DNA of 64,000 nucleotides from Plotosus lineatus (Eukaryota > Chordata > Actinopteri > Siluriformes > Plotosidae). The notes under the pieces were generated by a model that saw nothing but the letters and a program-made list of their open reading frames with translations, had not been told where the DNA came from and did not search any database. Below, one piece after another: positions 36,041-50,338 of the stretch. How positions within the stretch are numbered: the first letter of the stretch is position 1; the number at the start of each line of letters is the position of its first letter. The stretch spans positions 53,835,996 through 53,899,995 of the forward strand of contig CM045732.1 in NCBI GenBank assembly GCA_024760905.1, given 5' to 3'. Both the position numbers and the translations under genes were made by a program.

Positions 36041-39000
36041 TATAATTACATATAAGTGTTCATACTTATTTAGATCTGAATGAGATAATCTGTGTCAGTA
36101 CAATAAAATTTGAATGAAGAACAATGTATGAGTCACAATATGGGATTAGGCGAGCAGCACAGTGGCTCAGATTAGCCGAAACTCCAATATTCAGCAAATA
36201 CAGTCAGCCCTCTACTTAGGAAAACCTCTGAATATGAAAAATCGAGGTTACGAAAAACATTTTCCTAAATTTTCATCCTCTGTATACAAAACAACCTCTT
36301 CTTACGAATTCAAATGCGCCATTCAAACATTCAAACAATGCACGAGTTGCTCTCTCATTGGCTGTCTCCCAACATCCTGCCCCACTGGTCTCCCATTAAC
36401 CAGGAGAGAGCTGAACTGTACCCATTCCTGTACCCATACTTCCTGTTTGTCACATGCGTGAAGGAGAGTAGAACAGGACTGTTGGCTCGTGAGTTTTTTT
36501 GAGAGTGATCATTGCAGCGTTATATTTCGTTATCCATCGTGGACCCCAAGAAAGTGATTCCCGGTGACACCGAAAAGAAGAAGTTGGCTCCGTTATCAAT
36601 CGACGTGAAGCAGGAGACAATAAAAAAATACGAAAGTGGGATGCGGTTGAGAGAAATCGCAAAGGAGTATCGCAGAAACCCCTCTACAATCGGGACGATA
36701 TTGAAGCAGAAGGAGACCTTAAAAGCGGAGATACAGTGATGGAGGTGATTATTTCTGAACGATATTGAAGCAGAAGTAGACAGTGACGGAGGCAATTGTT
36801 TTGGAAGAGGCAACCGCCATATTTAAGGACCTCGTGGGGGGGGAGGGTTCTTCAAACCAGCAACCCCTGGACTTTAAAGCGTTGCATGGGTAGTTCGAGA
36901 GATTTAAAAAAAAAGGGAAATAATTTTGTTTTACTTTTAACACGTATTTCATACAAAATTGGTGTACTTTTATAATTTTTAAAGGGTTTATGGGGTAGTC
37001 TTGAAAGCCTTGGAATGAATCATGTGTTTTACATGTAAAATGCACATCTACTTACGAAAACTCCAGGTTACGAAAAGGGCACTGGAACGGATTAATTTCG
37101 TAAGTAGAGGGCCGACTGTACTGAACTAGCTAGTGCAAACCAGAGCAATAACTGTTTCCATTGTTTAATGAGGGTATAATTGTGCACGCTCAGGCCTCCT
37201 TTGAAGGTAGAATCCCAGGGAATTTAGTCCGAGGATCACTCATGGACCAGACAAGGACAACTTGTGCTTAAGCTGGTGTCAGTGTGAAAGCGGAGTTAAG
37301 AATCTTTTTGTGTTATATCTGGGCTGTTTATATAAAGAGTTGATTAAGTTCGTATTTCTATTTTTGCTGTGATATATATAGTTCTGTAAATAATTAAACA
37401 TATTGTATTTACTGTGATGGCTACTTTAAACAAATAGTTAATTAAGTGCACAGCCTTATTTGCCAGTTTAATGTATATTCTAGTAGTATTTATATTAGAT
37501 TACCTCATAAGACATGAATAATTGTGACCCATCTCATTAAATCAGGTATCATTATACAACAGTGTAAAATGCCTTGCAAGCTTACCCAAGTCAATTTCTG
37601 TTACCTTTGAGGAGTTAATTTTATCAACTGCTTCTTCTTCTTTTTTTTGTGCTGCAGTCATTTATTTTCTCATAGCTCTAGACTGGTATGTGCATGTGAA
37701 TACCTGATACAATCTTATGGGTCTCAATTATTTTCTCTGGCGCCCCCTCTAGGAAGAAAAAAATCATTTCACAACCCCCACCACCCCGCGAGCGAATATA
37801 AATAGTATTATTTGTCTATAAAATTGTTATTAGTACATCTCTGCATAATATTGTATCTTAATTCACATTAAAAACAAAAAAGAAAGAAATATAGTTCAAC
37901 TTACAAGAAAGAAAAACTTCATTAATGTTGTTTCTTAATCTGTAACAGAAAAGATTTAAAGTGCACCAATGTGCCTGAAATAAAAAAAAAAACATCCTTA
38001 TTTAAACTCATTCAACTTATTTATGTCTTAATATCTGTCTCTCTCCACCTTTCTCTTTGTTCCTGTTAGAAATTTTTCTGTGTTGTTTTTTGAGGGGTTG
38101 TTTACTGCACTTCGTATCGTATGCTCATGCGAAAAACCGCTACACCATAGCGCGACCATGAGAGCACCACTGCCAACTACTGGAGTGGAGGTGCAATTAC
38201 ACTTAATTCTCGTACACTATTCCAGAAAAGCATGTTCCCCAGGGTCATACACGCTCCCCTCGGCATCACACTGTGCCCTCAAGGGCACTATTTGAGAAGC
38301 ACTGCATTAGAGTATTTTACTGGTTCACTAAGAGGCTCACTCAATCAGTGCATTAACATATAAGGGACTGTCCAGCAAATGTCCAGCATAGCAACTCACA
38401 GTTCTGTCTGTTTCTCAGCAGCGACAAAGTCAACAAAAACAGAAAGTGACTGTGTGACGGTGTGTGGAAAGTCATAGACTCTTGGGCGTGCGAGTGCAGT
38501 AGCAGTAGCAGATGCCTGGCCTGTTTGCACTTAGTTATTTTAAGTGAACCCAGCACAAGGGCTGTAGGAAGGAGGGGAGTAAGGTTGAATCCTAAAATAG
38601 CCATGCAGTATGGTGAGTGGCCCTCCTTCAGAGAGAGGCAGGGGAAAAATAGGTCAGTGTTGGGGGCATGAAACTCATAGTAAAGGTGGTCAGACAAAAC
38701 AGCCAGCCATTACAACATGTGAGCAACAGTGGCAGTGTAGCTGAAGGAACTTGCTTACTTTCTCTGATTGAATTGCTGTTCTTTTATTGACGAAAAATCT
38801 TTTGATTTTACTTGAACTTATGTAGCCCTGAGGAGGTAAGCACATGCCATTATGGATGGGTTTTCTCTGACACTTGTATAGGACAGGATCGTGTTAATGG
38901 GGTTCACTCATTTCCTATGATGAATGGGACACTTGGAATATGATTAGCATGAATTACAGAAGTATAATTTCATGCAGTTGTAGGATGTGCATGGTTTAGG

Positions 39001-41807
39001 TTATACAGTATGCAATTATGTCATACATTATAATGTAGTACAATCTCACCTGCATTGTTGTGGCTGTATTAAATGCTTTAACAGATTCCACTCATTTTCT
39101 CCACTATGTGTAATTATGAAGGTTTTTTGTTCAGGGTTTAAAAAAAATAGTCTGTGCTTTGGCTATGCATGAAGCATGAATATGGTATTAAGAAGTTGTC
39201 TTTTGAGCCCTGATGTTTAAACTGTTTACACTTTGCGTGCTGCACATACTTGTGCAAATGACATCTAGGACATCTCAGTGCTGTTTACAGCTGTTATTTC
39301 TTGTGCACCGGTATACTGTATTTCATTCATTCATTCATTTTATGAACAGTTTAATCCTAATTAGGGTCACTGGGATACTGGTGCCCATTTCAGGTGACTC
39401 TGGGAAATGGCAGAGTACACCCTGGACAGCTTACCAAGCCATCACAGGGCAGAAACATGCTGACTGCTGAGCAGCTACTCTTTACAAAAGTCAGCAATCG
39501 GTCCTTTACAGCCTTTCACCATAGACACAGACAGACATGGCCGGCCTTTGATAACCCAGTTAGCTGCACTGGGGGGGACAGCAGTGACAACCGTTGACAG
39601 TGGGGCTCGAACCCCCAACCTTGGAATTGGTAATCCAGCACATTACCACCGGGCCACCGCTGCCCTGCATTTTACTCTGTATATATAAAAAACATACAGC
39701 ACATTTATAGTAAGTTTGTGCATACAAAGTAATGTTCATTGTGTGTGCAAGAAATGCTCTTTCAGAGTTAATGGTCATTAGAATCATGTGCATTTGTCTT
39801 TGTGAAACTTTTTACTCACGGGTTTTAACTGGAGGTGGTATGAAGTCCTTTGAGCAGAGTGAAATACTTTTTTTTTATATACATTTGACCCCTACTGTAG
39901 TGTTTATTTCTGAGTGACTGTGTTAGGCTTGGTGGCTTGTTGGCTGAAGATCTGACCTACATTCACACATGCCACTTTATTTTAAGAGTCAGGAAGCACC
40001 ATAGCCAAGATACCGGTACTGACTGGCAACAACGCAGAGTCACAATGGCGCGGCAGTTGCTTTGGCATGTCTGCAGTGTTGTAATTCTTCATAGCTACGG
40101 AGGATCTAATTTCTTGACTTCAATCAGTGTAGTGGTTTCCTGTATGGAGTTAGGTGGGATCTTCACGCTAAGGAAGTCACTCAGTTTTTTTGCAGGATAT
40201 TAGAACTTCATACTGTACTTCACACTTATCAGTGGAACAGAAAAGAACCAGTGGCCCCAGGGTTTGTTTAAAGATATTTGATTTTTTAAATTACTTTCTT
40301 ACTGTAAAAACATTCATTTGCAAAACTGCTTAATTCTACTAAGGTCACAGGGAGGCTGGAGTCCATCTCAGCCAATACTGGGCAAAGGTGGAGTACATTG
40401 TGAACAGCTTGCCAAATCATCACAGGGGCAACACACACTAATAGATACAATATTCATCCATCCATCCATTTGTACCCTGAGAAGACTTATACGAACACAG
40501 GGAGAACACGTATAACCTCACCCAGACAGTAAATGTTTTCCTCCCATAATCAAAAGACATGTTCTTTCAACTCATTGGTTGTCCATTGTCCCTAAGTGTG
40601 GATGTGAATGTGAATGGTTGTGTGATCATTACCCCGCCTTCACCCAGTGTTGGTCAAAATAGGCCCCAGCCTACCTGCGGCACAATTAGTAGATTGAGCG
40701 GTTTGGCAAATGAGTGAGTGAGTGAATGTTCTGAAATCTCATGCTGTTTAAGTTCTGTTTCATTTAAATTTACTTTCACCGTAGATACTTGACTGATTTT
40801 AGGCTTAGTTGTTTTTAATTATAACAAAATTGAAGATGTTGATGTACAGTTCATGAGTCACAAGATATTGCATAATCATGACTTGATATATTTATAGATA
40901 ACAATGGACTGTTTATATGCCTTAATTCCAGCCAGGGCCAGATTAGTTATGCTAATTTTGGTCTCGGAGGTGTAAATGTAAGAAGAAGGTGTTCATTACC
41001 AAAGGTGAAGCCACAATATCTGATAGTGTTTGTTTTGGTTGCTGTGGTCCTGTTTGTGGAAGTGAGGGCAGTGTGGCACAGAGGTATTTACACTACGTAT
41101 ATGTATATGTAAATTATTCACATCTCATGTGAAACTGACTCAACTACAGAATGTGGAAGTATGATATAAGTCTTCCTGTATTTTATCTAATAGCTGTAGA
41201 GTCTTTGGGAAAGTATTCTACGCTGCTTACGGTAGGTGAATTTTTATGTAACTGAAGAATCTCTTTTAAGGTTAATACATGACACTTCGAGACCATAGCT
41301 TGTGTCAGTTCAAATTGCTGCATAGCTAGTGCAGCTTACACATTTTATTCGTGTGTTTCTGTTTTATGAGGACCCGCCTCCCCCTTGGGATTTTGTTTGA
41401 ACAAATCGTTTCTTTTTAGTTTAATTTTGTTCTTTATGAAAGCCCCATATCACCAGGTTGTCACTGCTATCCTCCCAGTGCAGCTAACTGGATTATCAAA
41501 GGCCGGCCATGCCTCTCATTGTGTGTGGTGAGAGACATGTAAAAGAACCATTGCTGACTTTCATCAAGACTGGGCTGCATAGCTGTCAGCGTGTTTGTGC
41601 CCAGGGTGCACTCTGCCCTCGCCCAGAGTTGGCTGGGATGGGTACCAGACTCCCGGTGACCCCCAATTAGGATTAAGTGATTCACAAAATGAACAAATGA
41701 ACGAATGATTTTATGAAAATGTCAAAACTGTGTGTGTGGTATTGTGTCTTTTTCATCATGTCCAGAGGAAATAATACCAGCTTTGATTTAAAAGCATGTG
41801 TAAAATC

Positions 41808-41852
<45 letters not shown>

Positions 41853-42248
41853 TATGTGTGACACAGGACATCTGTGAGGACATATCAGATCATGTGGAGC
41901 AGATACATGCGTTACTGGAGACTGAATTCTCCTTGAAGCTGCTGTCGTATTCAGTAAACATCATTGTGGACATCCGTACTGTGCAGCTCCTTTGGCATCA
42001 GCTCAGGGTGTCTGTACTGGTTCTGAAGGAGAGACTTCTCCAGGGCCTACAGGACTCCAACGGCAACTACACCCGGCAGACGGACATATTGCAGGCTTTC
42101 AGCCAAGACCACGACGAGGTTTCTTTCTCACACACACACATGCACGCATGCATGCACACATGCACACACACACACACACACACACAGGTTGGAATAGTAT
42201 GCCAACTGTTTATCTATCTGTCTCTCTCGCTGTTTATATATGTGTGTG

Positions 42249-42302
<54 letters not shown>

Positions 42303-45300
42303 CTACGTATATAGGTGTGTGTGTGTGTGTGTGTGTGTGTAAATGGTGCGCTGTTCTGTGTGGGATTAAGCATTTTGGCAAATGAGTGAGTGTATTTACT
42401 GCAATTGTTTAATGATGTTTAATGCAATAGGTTCTATTCAGGTACGAATTCTATACTCATTGTGGAATAAAATGTGATAAGACAATACTTGTATTTTCTA
42501 TTCAAACCTATTAGCTGCATGTAAACTGCGTGTAAACTATAACACCTTGGTGACTAAAATATGGAAATTTATGTACATGTATTGGCCAGGCATAAATTCT
42601 AAACTATCAGATCCTAACACAAAAATGATACCACAGGAACATTTAATCTTAGATTTAAGGCAGTGCTTCTCAAATAGTGGGGCGCAGCCCCCTTGGGGGG
42701 AGCGCGGTATGATGCCAGGGGGCGCAGTGTGATGCTGGGGGAGCGCGTATGATCCTGGGGAACTTGCTTTTCGGGAATAGTGTACGAGATTTAAGCGTAA
42801 TTCACCTCCACTCCAGTAGTTGGCAGTGGCGCTCTCATTGTCGCGCTATGGTGTAGCGGTTTTTCGCACGAGAAAAATATATATGAAGTGCAGTCTAACA
42901 GGAACGAAGAGAAAAGGTGAAGCGAGATGGCGATATTAAGACATAAATAAGTTGAATGAATTTAAATAAGTATTTTTTTAATATTTAAATGTATTTTTTT
43001 AATTTTCAGGCACATTGGTGCACTTTAAATCTTTTCTGTTACAGATTAAAAAACAATGTTAATGAAGTTTTTCTTTCTTGTAAGTTGAACTATATTTCTT
43101 TCTTTTGTGGTTTTAATGCTAATAAAGATACAGTGTTATGCAGAAGTGTACTAATAACAATTTTATAGACACATAATACTATTTATAGTCGCTTGCGGGG
43201 CTGTGGGTGTGCATGAAATGTTTTTTTTCTTCCTAGAGGGGGCGCCAGAGAAAAAAAATTTGAGAAGCACTTGTTTAAGGGATAGATGATGGATCCCATC
43301 ACATTTCTGCTACCAATATATATATATATATATATACAAAACAAAACAAAACAAAACAAAAAAATATATATATATATTTATAAAACAACATATACAACAA
43401 TTAAAAATATATTTATATTATTATAAATAATTTTTAATATATTACATAAACTGTGCATCTCATACATCAAACATATTACGTACATTTATGTTGCTATGCT
43501 TATAATACGGTGCTTTATTTTTTGTTCATTGTCTTGCCTCCAGGCTCGACTAGACTCATTGACAGAGGTGGATGACTCTGGTCAACTGATTATTAAGTGT
43601 AGTCAGGATTACTTCTCTCTGGACTGTGGCATCACAGCCTATGAACTGAGCGATTATAGCCCTAGTGAAGATCCGGAGGGTCGAGGCCTATGTCAAGACC
43701 CACGCTCCCTCTATCCTGAGCTGGAACGAGACTTCCCTGAATTGCTTCAAAGTGTAGATCTTCTCACTATTGCTGCCTCCAGACAGAGCCAAGATTCATC
43801 CTCACCTACAGAGGAAAAGTCAACCAAATTCACCCAGGAGATTCTGGAGGAACCAATCAAATCTGCCCAGGGATCCTTAGAAGAAACAACTAACTCTTCC
43901 CATCAATCTTTGGAGGAACCAACCAAATTTGCACAGGGGTCTGTGGAGGAACAAGCTGATTCCAACCAGGAGAGCCAGAGAAATACCTTAGACCAGGCAC
44001 CATCCACAGATACAGCTATGCAGGAAGAGAATGATGTTGGCTCCTCAAAGCGTCCATTCCTTGGCTCTGATATTAATGATATATCACCTACTCAGCCCTC
44101 CGTACCCAAGAAGCCCATGTATATGGAAGACTCAATACTCCAGTATCAGGCTGACATAAGCCGAAGCACACCCTCTCTTTTAGATCTGCCAGATCGTTCA
44201 AGATTCTGGCTGGACTTGCAGGTAGTGTGCCCCAGCAGTGGGAGTCAATCCGAAGAAAATCTCCACGTTATGAATACAAAGAATCGGCAAGTGTGTCACC
44301 AGGTGGCACTGCAGAAAAGTCGAGTTCAAATGCCCCTTCAGAGAAGCTTGTCTGTGGCTGAGCAGGAATATGGATCTGAACCCAGTAACTTGCACTCACA
44401 CTCAAAGAGTAAGCACTTCAAAACTATCCAGGTGAGCAGTGATTCCTCCACCCCACCACCCTCTTCAGGGGAGGAATCCTCAAATCATGAACCACTTCGA
44501 TGTCAGGACAATCATCTTCCTACCACGGATTCTCTGTGGATTATGCCAAAACTAGGCTGTCAGATGCTCCAGAAAAACAGTAGCCCTAAAGATGATTGCT
44601 GGTATGGCTCTGAGGAATTCCTTGCCCTTCCTGCACAACTGAAGAAGACTGAGATCCTGGCTTTAAATTTGGAGAGTTTGGCTCAGGCATTGCCCCCAAG
44701 AGCACTGCAGCAGTCAGTTCAGGATGTAGACAACTGGGAGTTAACTGAAACCAACCCAGAATGGGAGACCAGCACCCATCTCTTTTCTCCCCAGCCCAAC
44801 AGAAAGCACTCTTCAACAGGAAGGTTTTCATCCTCATCAAGTGATGTGGCTCCTTCTGTAGATGAAAGTATTGAGTCCGGACCCCTGAGTGACTTGGTGT
44901 CAGAAGATGAGGGTGGCTGGTGTGTATCTAAGTCTCAAGGAACTGAAAGGAATCCATTGCGACCTGAAGCCTCCAGGATGGTGCTACAGTGTACACCTCT
45001 GATTGAGCAGCTACTGGAAGATATCCAGCACCAGGAGAACTACCAGGACATCTGGGGAAAGTTAGAGGTAAGATTATTTTATTTTGTTTGTCAGTAAGGA
45101 ATGAGATCTATTGGATTGCTGTTAAAAGTATAGTTCATATAGTATAAATAGTAAAGAACCAAACAAAAACTCCATCTGTAGACGCTAGACTTGATCCCAA
45201 GCTTCATATAACCAAAAAGCTAACAATAGACTCGATTAAAAGGAGCCAGAAGAGATCCAATGCAATCTACTGGACTTTTAATTCAGCAGGGAGGGGTAAT

Positions 45301-48045
45301 TAAAAAAGATAGTATATTGCTGCCATCTGGTGGCTCATTCAAAGAAATACAGGTATCCCTTCCTACAGCATTTTCAAATAGAGCCACGCATACAAGGAAT
45401 AGAAGGATCCCCCCCCATTTTTTTTCAATAAAATAGGCATTTGATAAAGACACATTTGAAATAAAAATGAAATAATTGAGCAATGCTTTCCAAATCAATC
45501 CTAAATGGAGACAAATATGAAGAAATGAAAATATATACAGTAACTGCAGTGTGTGAGGAATATTAATTGAAATTCATTGTTTCCGATATTTAAATCCAAG
45601 TTACACTTTTTGCTTGTTTATCAATCTGCTATCCCACAATGCATCAGTTTTTAAAGCATCGCATGGTTTTCCAAGGAATCTTCAAATCTCTGCTTCCATA
45701 ACTATGAAAGCTTCTTGATCAGTTATTCGGCAACCAATACAATATTCAGAATCAGTAGAGAAGATAAAATGACACGAAATGAGACAATAAAAAAGTACTG
45801 CTTTCTGTGTCTGTTATAAGAATCAGGAGAAAGAGTGAGGGAATGTGAGAGTGTGTGTTTTTGTCTGTGAGGATGCCTGGGCCAGGCTGAGGCAGGCAGC
45901 TGCATCCACCTGGGATGATGCGTGTCATGGGGGGGGAGTGATTGATTACATTAGCATGCAGCCCCTGGAGATGACTTCATCCTGTCGGCAATAGACAGCT
46001 GGCAGCTGAAGCCTTTGCAGGGGGGAGTCTCAGGGGCTTAGTCAAGTGTGACGCTTCTGACCAACCTCCTTCACCCTGTCTCTATCGCTCTCCCTCTCGC
46101 TTTCTTCCCAAACTCTTTCTTTATTTCCTTTCTATCCATCTATCCTGATATATTTCTTCCTTTTCTTTCACAGAGCACTTTCTAAGGTGATAAGGTTTCT
46201 CTTTATGAGGTGATAAATTAGATATCCGTTTCCTTTCATCTCCTAGTAATAAACTCTCTATTAACTCACTGACCAGAGGCTACGTATTCATCCATTCTGT
46301 GATGTTTTTGGTACACAGGAGGAGGAGGAGGAGGAGGAGGAGAAGAAGACATAGAGATATACAAAGTACTAGCAAAATTTTTGATCTTCTCTGATTCGTT
46401 TACAAGGGTTGAGCGGTTTGTTAGCTCGCCGTACATCTACACCTTTAACTTGTGAGCCCTGCCCCCAATCCCCAGTGTTATGTTGTGGTACTGTAGTGGG
46501 GAGTACTGGAACCTATCTCAGCCAACTCTGAGGAAGACAGGGTATGATCCAAACAGCTTGCAACACATACACAACCATTCCTACTCATACTACCACCTAG
46601 GGGCCATTTGGAACAACCAGGTAGCCTTATGTGCTTGTCCTTTAACTGTGGGAGGTAACCGGAGCACCTGGAGGAAACCCATGCAAACACAGACAGAACA
46701 TGCAAACTCCATACAAAAACGCCCTTGCTGGGACCTTCTTGCTGTCAGAGAGAAGTACTAACCACTACAGCACTATGTCACCAATAAGTTTTAATTATTT
46801 ATCTAAAATAGTCCACATGACATGGTGGCACCGTGGTTGGGCACGGGTGCCTCACTTTAGAAGGCCTGGGTTTGATTCCCGGGCTCGGGACATTTCTGTG
46901 TGGTGTATGCATGCTCTCCTTGGGCTTGCGTGGGTTTCCTCCGGGTACCATGGTTTACTCCAACAGTCCAAAAACATGCACAGTAGGCTAACTGTCTGTG
47001 CCAAATCACCCCTAGATGTGAATGTGAATGTGAATGGTTTGTATGTGTGTTAGCATTCCAATGGCCTGGCAAGCTGTTCAGGGTATACCCTGCTGTTGTC
47101 TGTAATTGGCTGAGATAGATGCCAGCCTCCCTGTGACCCTAATTAGGATTAAGCGGCTGAGAATAAATGAATAAAATAAAACTTGTAGCACAAACATTCA
47201 TAAACAGCTGATGCCATGCAATTCACAGAGCAGCTGAATTGATGCCTACACAATATTCATTTCTTTCTAGTAACAGCTCGTCATGGCCTGGGTTGTTCCC
47301 AAGCCTGTTGTGGGCTCAAGACTCACCAGGCGGGACAAATTACCTCAGACAATATGCTATTGAATGCTCACATCCATTTAAATACAAGATATTTGAACAG
47401 TTTGGAAGCTTGTTTTTAGAGAATGAGAGGAACCCAGAGGAAACTCTCCAATACTGAGAGAAACTCCAATTTGTTCCTTTTATCAACTTGTTCCTTTGAG
47501 TACTTAGTTTGATTAGTGTCTAATATCTCTAACTGCATTTGCTTTCATGTTCACCCAATATTCTCTTTGAATGGTCATGCTCTGTTCCCCAGGAATGGCC
47601 CAAGGTGCCATATCTCTCAAAAAGTGCACATTGTGCAACGCCACTGGGCAGCTGGAAGTGTTCGGAGAAGAGCACTAACTATGACTCTATTCACAGATGC
47701 CTGCAGTTGGAGTCGTGCTGATTGCTTGATTATACTGTACTGTATTAAACAGGGACGTCGATTCGTTGTGATTAAAATGCACAGCGATTGAGAGACACAT
47801 TGAGGCGATAGAGACATCTCAGCCATTTCATCAGCTCTATTTGCTGTGGGCAGTTGCTTAGGGCATGTTTATAGGCCGTGAGTTCTCTGATCTATATTAT
47901 TTCTATCTTGTGTCTATGTATTATCTAGCGTTGCAAGAGGACTGTTAAAGCAGAGACAAGAATATAAACCATCTGATCTGGGTTCAGACTTCAGTATGGT
48001 GTTTTTCACTGTTCTATTTTTGATTAATCTTTCTGAGTCCCCTGT

Positions 48046-48076
<31 letters not shown>

Positions 48077-49270
48077 CTCTCGCTCTCTCTCTCTCTCTCT
48101 CGCTCTCTCTCTCTCTAGCACTTAGTTTTGAAAGCAGAGGCGATCTTGCCTACTTCAAAGATGTTCGCCTTTAGAAGTCAAAGCTAAATATTCGATAAAT
48201 TATAGCTTTCTTAGCTGGTGTGCGGACAGGTCATTTGTATCAATATCTTTGATTTTCATCAATGTTAGGTAATGAGCTGCTATGGAAAAAGAGGGAGTAG
48301 TATCATTGGATAAAGCCTGGGGATCAGGGTATATAGTTCATTTCAGATATTACAAAGTGCCATTTGATCTGTTCAGGTTTATGGCATTAGAATGTAGCTC
48401 CAGAGGACTGTGATGTATAAGAACATGCATTTGGCTGTAATTAGAGGACTGTATTTCCTTCTGACTGTCTTCTCCCTCTGGTCATCCTCAGGCTTGATCT
48501 GAGAGTAAATGAATACAAGGAATGATAATTATTCTTTATGGCAGGTGTAGTTTTAGTCATGACCAAAAGGTGGCAGTGGTCACACACAACAACAGCAGAA
48601 GCAGTTTTCCTTCAGTAGCTCAATCACATCAAGGACATGTGCTGAATGACACCCTGCTAAGCACTATCCTGGTTAGATTAAAGTACGCTGCTGCTCCATA
48701 ACTTTTTGTACCTCAGACTTTATCAACATAGAACTGAAATTGAAATTTAAAAGGGCTTTGCATCAGTGGGTTCTGATGATCATCAGACATTAGTGCATTT
48801 TCACGCATGGCTGGAGTTCACTTTTGACAGCATCTGTCATGGTTGATCAGGAGAATTTAGATGTTTTTTCGTCTTTGTCCTGTATAGTTGTATACATTTA
48901 CATTCATGCGTGTGCGAGAGAAGATGTACAGTGGATGCATTGTATAATTTTACCTTTTATTTCTCTGTTTTAATGACATAACATTGTGTGTTTACAGGAC
49001 AAATCTATTTATCATGAGAGAAATGGGATTCTAAAATTCAGAATTCTCTATACCTGTGAATATTAGAAAAAAGTAAAAACAGAATAAAACATACTGGGCT
49101 TAATGGGAGAGTTTTAGGACTGGGTTGATATAGTGATATAATTTTAATGCTAATTATATATATTAACAGATTTTGTGTTAAACTGTAATCTTTAATTATA
49201 TTTATTATTATTATTATTATTATTCTTACTCTTCTTCTTCTTATTGTTGTTGTTGTTTTTGTTGTTGTTG

Positions 49271-49331
<61 letters not shown>

Positions 49332-49964
49332 TGGCCCCTTTCAGGGTTTTGTCTCTAAACTGGATGAATTTATCTCCTGGCTGAGGGAAGCTCTGGAAAG
49401 CACAGAGAACTGGACTCCACCTCAAGCTGATATAGACAGCCTCAGACTTTACCTGGAAACACACCTTGTGAGTCCAACGCACACGCTTGAAGCACATTGA
49501 CTGTCTATAGAGGTGTACTGGAATGGTTCTGTCTTCCTTATTAATTCATTAGTTTCTTATGAATCAGAGATGTGCATCCTAAAAGATTGACAGTGGAACC
49601 CATAATTCTGTATGGGACTGAATTTTGGTTTGAATTAGTACGTCTTCTCCTATATAGCAGTGATCATTTATTTGCTATACGATCAGGAATACCAGGGTCA
49701 AGCTGATATTGAGTAGTTATCACATACTGTACTATAAAAATTGCAAAGGCTTCCAATTTCAGAGCAGAAAAAAGCCTTATCACCATGTTCACACCATTTT
49801 TACTCTTCTAAGAGAAACATCGCATTGAGTTTTATTATGGAAGGCTGTACTACTTCATATTGATATGGAGATGTGCATTGGGAGTTTTTTGTTTGATTTT
49901 CCAGATTCAGTCTGACTCATAGTCCAGCTGCCACATAGAATGTGTGTTTGCATGTGAGTGTGTA

Positions 49965-50034
<70 letters not shown>

Positions 50035-50270
50035 TGTGTTTGTGTGTAGCATAGCTCTTTTCAGGACCCATGGGAGAATTATAACATTGGGGGTTGACTG
50101 CAGGGGGAGAGGGAGGGCTGTGTTTATAAGGCATTGAAGGATGGTGTGAAATGAAACGGCTATTGATTGCGCTTGATGGTGGATCCAGGTCCCTGAATCA
50201 CATTAACGAGGGACGCAGCAGCCTGGGTTGGCAAATGAGTAGCAGGGATAAGAGCTTGCAGTTATAGAGA

Positions 50271-50338
<68 letters not shown>

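Noticed and set aside
37735..37755. CTCF site in GGCGCCCCCTCTAGG of the hAT MITE
   Set aside because: It has at least three mismatches to the core consensus, so it is treated as part of the GC-rich transposon end.
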